From contig JANQOH010000172.1 in assembly GCA_028289725.1 (NCBI GenBank), positions 1 to 14,164 of the forward strand: a stretch of 14,164 nucleotides of DNA, read 5' to 3'. Position numbers and translations under genes: made by a program. The notes beneath the pieces were generated by a model. It had not been told where the DNA came from. It ran no database searches and saw only the letters and a list, made by a program, of their open reading frames with translations. The first letter of the stretch is position 1. Each line of letters opens with the position of its first letter. The DNA is from Alphaproteobacteria bacterium. Its GTDB lineage: Bacteria > Pseudomonadota > Alphaproteobacteria > UBA7887. This document shows positions 6,359 through 13,335 of this stretch, piece by piece.

Positions 6359-7320
6359 TGCGCGCTGGAGTAGGAGTTGCGGGGCACGACCGACTCCGCA
6401 AACGAACGCGCCGTAAGAGCGAGGCTGACACTATCCTCAAGGCTTTTCATCACGGTATCCGCGACATGTACGCTCGGCCCCATGTCTTGAATTGAGGGCG
6501 CAAGGTCCGCATCGACCGAATCGATAACGAGGCCATCCAAGAGGTCGCCGTAGACTTCCGCCACGCCGGCTGGCGAAACGGGAATGTCGAAGCTCCGCAG
6601 TATATCCGCGGCAGGCCCTTTGAGCGCCTTTCCGCCAACGATCGGCGAGACAGCCACGAATGGCGCACGACGCTTTTCAAGGGCCGCACGCACCCCGGGA
6701 ACGGAGAGTATGGGCATCACGCTGAGAAACGGATTTGACGGGCATACGATAATGCCCTGCAATGCATGGCTTTCGATCGCGTCTAGGAATTTTTGATGCG
6801 GGCGAGCGTCGTCTATACAGTCGAACGTGACTTTCACAACTTTCGGTTTCGCTTTCTCGCGAACGAAATAGTCTTGGAAACTTAGCTTACCAACATCCGT
6901 GTCAACCCATGTTCGCACGGGCTGATCTGACGCTGGGACGATCGCGTGATCAATGCCGAGACGCTCGCAAAAGTCTGCGGTGATACATGATAGTGGTTCA
7001 CCGGTGCCCAACCGTCGCGTCCGTTCGACGTGGGTCGCGAGGTCTCGATCACCGAGTTGGAACCAGGTCTCGCCGCCCAACTTGCCAAGCGCATCCATGA
7101 ATTGCCACGTCTCGCCGGCTTGCCCCCAGCCGGTTTCCGGATTGTGGCACTCCGCAATGGTGTACATCACGGTGTCCAGGTCAGGGGAGATATGCAGACC
7201 CAGATGTTCGAAATCGTCCCCCGTGTTAACCACGACGAGAAGCTCTTCCGGCGGCAAGACGCGCACCAAGCCGCGCGCGAGTTTCGCGCCGCCGACGCCG
7301 CCTGCGAGTGCGAGAAACAT
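6355..7320 (-). CDS. cofD: CofD 2-phospho-L-lactate transferase (F420-0 synthesis)
   Basis: Transfers the phospho-three-carbon unit from its GDP carrier to FO, giving F420-0 or dehydro-F420-0. The start at 7320 (MFLALAGGVGGAKLARGL) places the GGVGGAK loop at residues 7-13, as in the family. A longer frame to 7431 would add 37 basic residues overlapping the end of cofE, so I reject it. Other signatures are NTGDD (32-36), GDRDLATHVERT (90-101), QDYFV (149-153), CPSNPFLSV (193-201) and SPIVGGKALKGPA (225-237). It has 321 residues, normal length. It begins 14 nt after the cofE stop and overlaps the cofC start by 4 nt. It is cytoplasmic. The assignment is very secure. Confidence 0.96.
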   Translation of the reverse strand: MFLALAGGVGGAKLARGLVRVLPPEELLVVVNTGDDFEHLGLHISPDLDTVMYTIAECHNPETGWGQAGETWQFMDALGKLGGETWFQLGDRDLATHVERTRRLGTGEPLSCITADFCERLGIDHAIVPASDQPVRTWVDTDVGKLSFQDYFVREKAKPKVVKVTFDCIDDARPHQKFLDAIESHALQGIIVCPSNPFLSVMPILSVPGVRAALEKRRAPFVAVSPIVGGKALKGPAADILRSFDIPVSPAGVAEVYGDLLDGLVIDSVDADLAPSIQDMGPSVHVADTVMKSLEDSVSLALTARSFAESVVPRNSYSSAQ

Positions 7321-7334
7321 GGTCGCGAACCGCC

Positions 7335-8156
7335 TTACCGAAATAGATCCAGATTCGCGGGCCGCAACAATTCGCGCGCGCTTGCCTCGCGCCGATCGTA
7401 CGGCACGCCGCGAACCAAAGCGATCGGACACGCCTCATCGGCCTGCCCCATGACCAAGGACGCCGCGGCGGCCACTTCATCCGCGAGCGCGGTTTCGCTC
7501 ACTTGCAATGGGCGGCCATACAAGTCGGGCCGTTTGCGCAGATCGACAAGTCCGGGCAGGCCGCTGACTCCAATTGCGATCCCGACCGTGCCGAGGCGCC
7601 ACGCCCGGCCAACGCTGTCGTTCATGACCACGGCCGCATCGACGCCAAACCGCTCACGAATCCCCGCCCGCAATTTGGCGCAGGACTGATCCGGGTCTTC
7701 GGGCAACAACAACACGCGTTCCTGATGTCCGGCATCGCGTACATTCGAGGCATCAATGCCGGCATTCGCCAAGACGATCCCGAGGCGGTGCACGACCACC
7801 AAGACACCGGGCCGTTTACGCAGAACTTCGCTCGATTCCGAAAGGATGAGCTCCACCAAGCGCGGATCTTTTTCGACCTCCTCCGCCAATGTCTCGGCGG
7901 CCGACGATGGTTTTACCTCGTCCAGTAGAACGCTCCGGCCTTCCGCCTTGGATACGATCTTTTGCGCGACGACCAAAACATCGCCGTCCTTGATCTCGTA
8001 GCGGGTCGCGGTCAATGCAGCCGCGATCACCTGGACAAGATTGTCGCCTGCCTCAATTTCGGGGACCCCGCGCAAACCGATAATCGATAAATCCGCCGGC
8101 GGGGGCACGCTGTTATCGATGCGGCCTGGCATCGGTGGTTGCTCGACGATCGCCAT
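7335..8156 (-). CDS. cofE: CofE coenzyme F420:L-glutamate ligase (single-domain)
   Basis: Adds gamma-linked glutamates to F420-0 using GTP and divalent metal. The 273-residue protein contains GLRGVPEIEAGDNL (27-40), AQKIVSKAEG (64-73), HRLGIVLANAGIDASN (123-138), DSVGRAWRLGTVGIAIG (180-196), DLYGRPL (211-217) and GQADEA (237-242), the conserved blocks of CofE. The length matches the stand-alone enzyme. The roughly 200-residue C-terminal nitroreductase-like FMN domain found in mycobacterial FbiB, which reduces dehydro-F420-0, is absent; the protein ends at ...ANLDLFR. The ATG at 8156 is 12 nt after the npdG stop, with a weak ribosome site. The MAIVEQPPMP... leader of about 22 residues is longer than usual, and a later start cannot be excluded. 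Confidence 0.96.
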   Translation of the reverse strand: MAIVEQPPMPGRIDNSVPPPADLSIIGLRGVPEIEAGDNLVQVIAAALTATRYEIKDGDVLVVAQKIVSKAEGRSVLLDEVKPSSAAETLAEEVEKDPRLVELILSESSEVLRKRPGVLVVVHRLGIVLANAGIDASNVRDAGHQERVLLLPEDPDQSCAKLRAGIRERFGVDAAVVMNDSVGRAWRLGTVGIAIGVSGLPGLVDLRKRPDLYGRPLQVSETALADEVAAAASLVMGQADEACPIALVRGVPYDRREASARELLRPANLDLFR

Positions 8157-8168
8157 TGTTTCGCCGCA

Positions 8169-8843
8169 TCATTGCGCGTCGTCAACGCCGGTAATACGGA
8201 TGCCCGCGCTCGGCACCTTGTGACGTCGGTTGATTGAAATCAGCACGGACGTCAAGGCTTCAGCCGCCGCCGAATTTGCCAAGGGGCCGGCATGCCAGGC
8301 GCGAAGCCCGATCGCGCGCGCCAGCTGCACCACCATTTCGCGCGCCTCAATATCATCTGAGCACACCAAGACATCACAGTCGATGGCATGGTCGAGGTCG
8401 CGCAAATGCTGTGCGGATACGTTTTGAAAGGCGGAGACGACACGCACCGTCTCGCCAAGCTCCGCCTGCAAGGCAGCAACCGCCGAACCGCCATCGGGCA
8501 GTTGGACCCGCGCCACTTTCGGCGGCACTAGCGGTACGGTCGCATCGATCAAGATTTTGCCGCTCAGAGCTTTCGCCACATCCCGAGCCGTCGATGCTTG
8601 CGCCGCGAATGGTACGGTTAGCATGACAATGTCCGCGGATGCAGCGGCTGCTTGATTCTCGGCGCCGGAAATTTTCTCGATGCCCAAGATGCCGTTCAAT
8701 TCAGCAGCTGCTTCCTGCGCCCTCTCCGCCGATCTTGAACCGATCGTTACGCCGAACCCGGCATGGGCACAGCGCAACGCCAATCCGCTCCCTTCGGCAC
8801 CGGTACCGCCAAGCACCGCCAGGGCGGGCAAAGGACCTTCCAT
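8169..8843 (-). CDS. npdG: F420-dependent NADP oxidoreductase (NpdG/Fno)
   Basis: Moves hydride between F420H2 and NADP+, linking the F420 pool to NADPH. It is a 224-residue Rossmann protein. GGTGAEGSGLALR (12-24) is the glycine-rich loop, and SRSAER (36-41) follows beta-2 where the NADP phosphate is bound. VVSAFQNV (135-142) and CDVLVCSDD (156-164) are typical of the NpdG family. The ATG at 8843 is preferred over a TTG at 8852 because AGGA lies 10 nt before the ATG but abuts the TTG. It lies 26 nt after fbiC and 12 nt before cofE, so it is co-transcribed with the biosynthetic genes. This suggests that the cell uses F420H2 made from NADPH rather than from an F420-dependent glucose-6-phosphate dehydrogenase; none of the latter is seen here. 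Confidence 0.93.
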   Translation of the reverse strand: MEGPLPALAVLGGTGAEGSGLALRCAHAGFGVTIGSRSAERAQEAAAELNGILGIEKISGAENQAAAASADIVMLTVPFAAQASTARDVAKALSGKILIDATVPLVPPKVARVQLPDGGSAVAALQAELGETVRVVSAFQNVSAQHLRDLDHAIDCDVLVCSDDIEAREMVVQLARAIGLRAWHAGPLANSAAAEALTSVLISINRRHKVPSAGIRITGVDDAQ

Positions 8844-8869
8844 CGCAGACAATTCCTATGTTGCCACGC

Positions 8870-11314
8870 CTAGGCGGACGCAACCGAAGTCGCAGGCGCG
8901 TCATCGATCTGACGCTTGCGGACCGGCGTGAGATTGATCGGTTCGAGCGGCGCCGCATCGTAAGATTGGCGTAGCCGCTGGTCGGGAACGTCATGATAGA
9001 CGGTTGTTCTTTGCCGCGGCACCCGGCGCATCGACGATATGAACGCGTCCATCTGTTCCGGCGGCATTTCCTGCCCGTGAGCGGTTCCGGCCGCGCGCGA
9101 AATACTTTCGTTCATCAGCGTTCCGCCCAAATCGTTCGCACCAGCCTCCAAACAGGCCGCCGCACCCGCGCGACCCAATTTCACCCAAGAAACTTGGATG
9201 TTGCGGATGTGCGGATGCAGCGCGAGACGCGCGACCGCATGCATCAAAACCGTCTCTCTAAAAGTGGGCCCCTTGCGCGCCCGGCCCTTCAGATAGAGAG
9301 GCGCTTCCATGTGAACAAAAGGCAACGGGACGAATTCGGTGAACCCGTTTGTCTCTTTTTGCAGGTCTCGAACCCGCACCAAATGACGTGCCCAAGAGTC
9401 CAAGCGCTCCATATGGCCAAACATGATCGTCGACGTCGACTTCAGGCCGATATTATGAGCGGCGCGCATGACCGACAGCCAATCGTCCGTCCGGATTTTG
9501 TCCGGGCACAATATGTCCCGCACGTCATCGTCCAGAATCTCGGCCGCGGTCCCCGGCAAGGTGCCCAACCCGGCGTCACGTAGACGCGCCAGAAATTCCG
9601 AGACCGGTAGACTCAACGTCTGCGCACCCTGCCAAACTTCCAATGGCGAGAATGCGTGGATGTGCAAATCCGGCAATTCGGCCTTTAGCGCCCGGCATAT
9701 TCGCAGGTACGTGTCCCCGGTGTAGTCCGGATGGATGCCGCCTTGCATACACACTTCGGTCGCGCCGCGATCCCACGCTTCATGAGCGCGACGGAGCACT
9801 TCCTCGATGGCGAGATCGTACGGCTTGCCACGAAGATTTTCGCTCAGCTTACCTTTCGAGAACGCACAGAACTGGCATTTGAAGTAGCAGACATTTGTGT
9901 AGTTGATGTTCCGATTGACGACATATCCGACTGTATCGCCGTTTACCGATTTTCGCAGTTCATCCGCGCCGCGACAAACCGCGTGATAGTCAGGACCGCG
10001 TGCGTCGAACAACGTGATGATTTGGTTCTCATCCAATTCGTCGCCCTGGCCCGCTTTATCAATGAGCTGGCTAATTTTCGGATCGATCTGCGCCAGATTT
10101 GGTGCGACAGGAATGTCGGCGGCGGGCGGTTCCATCACGATGCCCGGCGACCATGACTCGGTTCGCGCAAAGCCGCCCGCATCCATATTCACGAGCACGC
10201 GCGGCGCCAAGTCGTCATCGACCCAGCGTGCCAAATCAGCACAATACTCTGGGTAAACCGCCAACCGCTCCACCAATCGATGGCCGGCATCCTCCGTGCG
10301 GCGCCTAAGCACGGCGAGGTGTGGCCATGGCGCTTCCGGGTTCACATGATCGGGTGTCACTGGTGAGACACCGCCCCAATCATTTAGGCCGGCCATCAAG
10401 AGTTTTGGGTAGTCGTCGGCGCTTAGGTTTGGCGGCGCTTGGATATTCGCATCGGGTCCGAACGCCAACCGCGCGACGGCGATCGTCCACATCAACTCGG
10501 CGAGATCTGGCTCCGGCGCATCATGCATGCGCGTTCCTGGTTTAGCACGGAAGTTCTGAATAATCAGGTCTTGAATGTGACCGTATTCGCGATGCTGAGC
10601 GCGCAAAGCCAGCAGCGCATCAATCCGCTCGGCTCGCGTTTCGCCGATGCCGATCAAGATACCCGACGTGAATGGCACTGACTGCTCGCCGGCCAAACGC
10701 ATGGTTTCGAGCCGCACTTTCGGATCTTTGTCCGGTGACCCGTAATGCGGGCCACCGCGTTTGCCGAGCCGCTCCGATGCGCTTTCCAGCATGATGCCCT
10801 GCGAAACCGAAACGCGTCGAAGCGTGTCGATTTCGTCCGCGGTCATCACACCGGGATTGACATGTGGCAGCAGGTTGGTTTCGCGCAACACCAGCGCGCA
10901 CATGTCGGCGAGGTAGGCGATCGTGGACTCATACCCAAGACTGTCGAGCGCTTCGCGCGCCGCCCGGTACCGCAACTCCGGCTTGTCACCCAGGGTGAAC
11001 AGGGCTTCATGACAACCAGCACGCTCACCGGCTCGCGCGACTTCCAGCACTTGCTCGGGCGTCATGAAGGCCGCCTCGCCGCGCCGTGGCGGCCGCGCGA
11101 AGGTGCAATAATGACAGACGTCGCGGCACAGATGTGTGAGCGGGATGAACACTTTGCGCGAGTAACTCACAAGGCGCCCGTGACCCTCATCGCGAACCGC
11201 GGACGCGGCGCGCAATAGTGCCTTATGGCTTGCGTCCGCGATCAGCCCGCGAAAATCCGCATCCGGCAGATGATGCGCATCGCTCAGCAAATCAGAAGCA
11301 ATAGCCTTCGTCAT
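8870..11314 (-). CDS. fbiC: FbiC: fused CofG-CofH FO synthase, two radical-SAM domains
   Basis: Makes FO, the deazaflavin chromophore of F420, from tyrosine and the 5-amino-6-ribitylaminouracil intermediate of riboflavin synthesis. The protein is 814 residues from the ATG at 11314. The CofG half comes first, with the CxxxCxxC cluster C63/C67/C70 in CRDVCHYC, GDKPE (109-113) and YGSPDKDP (191-198). The CofH half has C476/C480/C483 in CYFKCQFC, plus MQGGIHPDYTGDTY downstream. Both [4Fe-4S] motifs are intact. A GTG at 11416 would add 34 residues; the family start is variable, so either is possible, but the added part looks unrelated. The fused form is typical of Actinobacteria and of bacteria that acquired F420 genes from them; archaea and cyanobacteria usually carry separate proteins. 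It is first in the operon. Confidence 0.97.
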   Translation of the reverse strand: MTKAIASDLLSDAHHLPDADFRGLIADASHKALLRAASAVRDEGHGRLVSYSRKVFIPLTHLCRDVCHYCTFARPPRRGEAAFMTPEQVLEVARAGERAGCHEALFTLGDKPELRYRAAREALDSLGYESTIAYLADMCALVLRETNLLPHVNPGVMTADEIDTLRRVSVSQGIMLESASERLGKRGGPHYGSPDKDPKVRLETMRLAGEQSVPFTSGILIGIGETRAERIDALLALRAQHREYGHIQDLIIQNFRAKPGTRMHDAPEPDLAELMWTIAVARLAFGPDANIQAPPNLSADDYPKLLMAGLNDWGGVSPVTPDHVNPEAPWPHLAVLRRRTEDAGHRLVERLAVYPEYCADLARWVDDDLAPRVLVNMDAGGFARTESWSPGIVMEPPAADIPVAPNLAQIDPKISQLIDKAGQGDELDENQIITLFDARGPDYHAVCRGADELRKSVNGDTVGYVVNRNINYTNVCYFKCQFCAFSKGKLSENLRGKPYDLAIEEVLRRAHEAWDRGATEVCMQGGIHPDYTGDTYLRICRALKAELPDLHIHAFSPLEVWQGAQTLSLPVSEFLARLRDAGLGTLPGTAAEILDDDVRDILCPDKIRTDDWLSVMRAAHNIGLKSTSTIMFGHMERLDSWARHLVRVRDLQKETNGFTEFVPLPFVHMEAPLYLKGRARKGPTFRETVLMHAVARLALHPHIRNIQVSWVKLGRAGAAACLEAGANDLGGTLMNESISRAAGTAHGQEMPPEQMDAFISSMRRVPRQRTTVYHDVPDQRLRQSYDAAPLEPINLTPVRKRQIDDAPATSVASA

Positions 11315-11675
11315 GCGCGGTCCCGCGACATCTCTGAGCCGAACCCGAGGATCGACGCAATTGGTTTGCGACCGGTCAACGCCAAGTGATCCCCTCTCAT
11401 TGCGTCGGTTCCTCACCCTGTGGGACTGATCAGACGACTTCCCCCGCTTCTATCGGAGCAAACCGCTGTTTGACAATTGCGGCAGGAGAATCCCAACGTT
11501 TCCGCTAAAGTGTCAAGCGTCCGCACATAGGCATTCTAAGCAGCCCTGCCGTGCGACCAGTTGTCTTGACGCCTCATCGAGGGGGAAACAGTCTCCGCCG
11601 CGTAGAGCGGAGCGCTTGGCGTCAGGCTACACTCGTCCGGCGTTCACCGAACACTCGGCAAGGGGGTCAAGGCCT
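11315..11675. promoter_or_regulatory. Divergent promoter region between fbiC and the SDR gene
   Basis: 361 bases with no credible gene. Candidate fbiC elements on the minus strand are TTGTCA (11476-11471), 18 bp, TAGAAG (11452-11447), and a weaker TTGACA (11516-11511), 18 bp, GATTCT. On the plus strand TTGACA at 11470-11475 has no good -10 at 16-18 bp. Plus-strand transcription toward the SDR is therefore unplaced. No operator palindrome stands out. Confidence 0.35.
11660..11666 (+). promoter_or_regulatory. SDR ribosome-binding site
   Basis: AAGGGGG, 9 nt before the ATG at 11676. It selects this start over the in-frame TTG at 11616, which would add 20 residues before the usual SDR beta-1 strand. 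Confidence 0.65.
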
Positions 11676-12449
11676 ATGTTCGACCTGGGGATACAAGGAA
11701 AAATCGCCATCATCACCGGCGGCAGCGACGGGTTGGGCCGGGCGACCGCCGTGCGGCTTGCGGCGGAAGGCTGCAAGGTGGTGATTTGCGCGCGGCGCGC
11801 GGAGCATCTCAACATGGCCGCCGAAGCGATTATGGAAGAAACCGGTGGCGAAGTTTTGGCGATACCCGCCGACGTCGCGAAAGCCGAAGACATCGATACA
11901 TTGGTGGAGGGCACGCTGCGGCGCTTCAACGGCGTCGACATCGTCATCAATAATGCCGGGAAATCAGCCGCCGCCTCGCTAGAAGACGTCGACGACGCCG
12001 CATGGCAAGAGGACATTGATCTCAAGATCATGGCGGCGGTGCGCCTCTGCCGACGCACGATCCCGATCATGCGGGAGCGTGGCGGCGGTGCGATCGTCAA
12101 TGCGGCCATCGTGGCTGGCAAAGCGCCACCCGCGGGCGCCTTGCCAACCAGCGTCAGCCGCGCGGCCGGCATCAACCTCACCAAATCGCTCGCCAACGAG
12201 TATGCGGCCGACAAAATTCGCGTGAACACCGTATGCATCGGGTTGATCAAGAGCGCGCAGTGGGATCGCCGCGCCGGCAATCGCGAAGTGGAAGAGCTGT
12301 ACAGCGAGATGTCGGCGAAAGTACCGCTCGGCCGCGTCGGCGAGGCTGAGGAATATGCGGATCTGGTGGCATTCCTCGTCTCGGAACGCGCGGCTTACAT
12401 TACCGGCACGGCGGTCAACATCGACGGCGGCATGTCGGCGGTCGTTTGA
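11676..12449 (+). CDS. SDR-fold protein lacking the classical catalytic tetrad
   Basis: A 257-residue Rossmann protein of the short-chain dehydrogenase superfamily. Nucleotide-binding features are intact: TGGSDGLG (14-21), the ADV stretch (65-67), NNAG (92-95), and a normal C-terminus ITGTAVNIDGGMS (242-254). After alignment by spacing to E. coli FabG (N110, S138, Y151, K155), the catalytic positions are K117, I145, T158 and R162. All four catalytic residues are replaced; the Tyr/Lys block reads PTSVSRAAG where YxxxKAA is expected. From memory, a PTSVSRAAG subgroup recurs in annotated SDR proteins, so this looks like a lineage and not recent decay. It may catalyse by another mechanism, bind NAD(P)(H) without classical catalysis, or act on a different chemistry. 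A GST gene follows 32 nt later, probably in the same transcript. Confidence 0.93.
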   Translation: MFDLGIQGKIAIITGGSDGLGRATAVRLAAEGCKVVICARRAEHLNMAAEAIMEETGGEVLAIPADVAKAEDIDTLVEGTLRRFNGVDIVINNAGKSAAASLEDVDDAAWQEDIDLKIMAAVRLCRRTIPIMRERGGGAIVNAAIVAGKAPPAGALPTSVSRAAGINLTKSLANEYAADKIRVNTVCIGLIKSAQWDRRAGNREVEELYSEMSAKVPLGRVGEAEEYADLVAFLVSERAAYITGTAVNIDGGMSAVV

Positions 12450-12467
12450 AGTGTGCCTCGGACATAT

Positions 12468-12474
12468 GGGAGGA
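12468..12474 (+). promoter_or_regulatory. GST ribosome-binding site
   Basis: GGGAGGA, 7 nt before the ATG at 12482. It rules out the in-frame TTG at 12446, which overlaps the SDR stop. Confidence 0.75.
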
Positions 12475-12481
12475 CGTTTCC

Positions 12482-13315
12482 ATGGCTGACTTGCGCATCT
12501 TCTCCTACCTGCCAAATCCGCGAATTTGGAAATCGACCATCGCCGGACGCCTGTGCGGCGTGGACGTCGAACTGATCGGCGCGAAGCCCGGTGAATTGTC
12601 GGAATGGCTGTGGGATTTCGACGCGCGTCCGCTCACCGACGAAGACCGGGCCGCACCGGAAAATACCCCACAACAACCGCGCACGGGTTTCAACACCGCA
12701 CTTTACAAGACGCCGGCCTTCCTGAAAGCGCACCCGTTCGGCACGGTTCCGGCGGCGTTTAGCCCGGATGGCGAAACGGGTATTTTCGAATCGAACAGCA
12801 TTATGCGGACTGTCGCGCGATTGGGCGCGGACCGCTATCCGCTCTATGGCTCTGACGCCTATTCGGCCGCGCGTATCGACAGTTTTCTGGATGTCAGCCT
12901 CGTCTTCGCCAGAGACTCTCAGATCTATTTGCTGTCGTTCCGTAATGGCCAAGTCACACCCGAAATCCACGAAAACGCTGAGCGGGCTTTCATGGCCTAT
13001 ATGGCGGGCATGGAACGCGCGCTGTCTCCGGATCGCGCCCATCTGGTGGGAGACGGCATCACCTTGGCGGACATCTGCTTCGCCGCGGAATTGACTTTGT
13101 TCTCACGCGAGATGGCGCAATCAACCGCGCTAGCGAGCATCGGCAAACGCCCGATCATGGATGCGGAAACGGCGACGCAATACCCGCGGGCCATGGCGCA
13201 CTATGAAAAACTCTGCGCGCATGAGGCCTTCGCCCCTGATATCGCGCCCTACCGAGAAAAGCTCAATGCCGACATCGAAGCCGACTGTGCACAGATGAAA
13301 GCAGCCGGTGCCTAA
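12482..13315 (+). CDS. Glutathione S-transferase family protein (eEF1B-gamma-like)
   Basis: A 277-residue cytosolic GST-fold protein. The thioredoxin-like N-domain covers about 1-115. It contains the cis-proline in FGTVPA (P90) and the glutathione-binding acidic/Ser pair in FESNSI (E103, S104). The all-alpha C-domain contains GDGITLADICFAAEL (190-204), the conserved N-cap motif. The N-domain is longer than usual because of an insertion (about 36-75, with EWLWDFDARPLTDEDR), and the overall pattern recalls the eEF1B-gamma-like class. The start is set by an excellent ribosome site. It lies 32 nt after the SDR gene, suggesting a paired function such as conjugation or thiol-dependent turnover of an electrophile; the substrate is unknown. 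Its stop codon lies in a hairpin shared with the convergent dioxygenase. Confidence 0.88.
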   Translation: MADLRIFSYLPNPRIWKSTIAGRLCGVDVELIGAKPGELSEWLWDFDARPLTDEDRAAPENTPQQPRTGFNTALYKTPAFLKAHPFGTVPAAFSPDGETGIFESNSIMRTVARLGADRYPLYGSDAYSAARIDSFLDVSLVFARDSQIYLLSFRNGQVTPEIHENAERAFMAYMAGMERALSPDRAHLVGDGITLADICFAAELTLFSREMAQSTALASIGKRPIMDAETATQYPRAMAHYEKLCAHEAFAPDIAPYREKLNADIEADCAQMKAAGA

Positions 13316-13335
13316 ATATGCGGGCTTAGGCCGGC
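13304..13335. terminator. Bidirectional hairpin containing both convergent stop codons
   Basis: GCCG-(GT)-GCCTAA, a 10-nt loop, TTAGGC-CGGC: a perfect 6-bp stem extended by 4 bp past a 2-nt bulge. The TAA in the left arm (13313-13315) is the GST stop, and the TTA in the right arm (13326-13328) is the dioxygenase stop on the other strand. The genes are only 10 nt apart. There is no T-run, so it may act as a stem-loop end or transcript stabiliser for both genes. Confidence 0.5.

Noticed and set aside
7321..7431. Extended CofD N-terminus of 37 residues
   Set aside because: It overlaps the cofE 3' end and is a basic, low-complexity leader. The family start MFLALAGGVGG is at 7320.
11315..11416. 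Extended FbiC N-terminus from a GTG at 11416
   Set aside because: The 34 added residues are polar and Arg-rich with no similarity I recall. The ATG at 11314 fits better, although FbiC starts vary and this is not excluded.
11470..11475. TTGACA as a -35 for the SDR gene
   Set aside because: No acceptable -10 hexamer lies 16-18 bp downstream on the plus strand, so I did not call a promoter.
11551..11784. Short plus-strand frame overlapping the SDR start
   Set aside because: It is in a different frame from the SDR, Arg-rich and without a ribosome site. It is a shadow.
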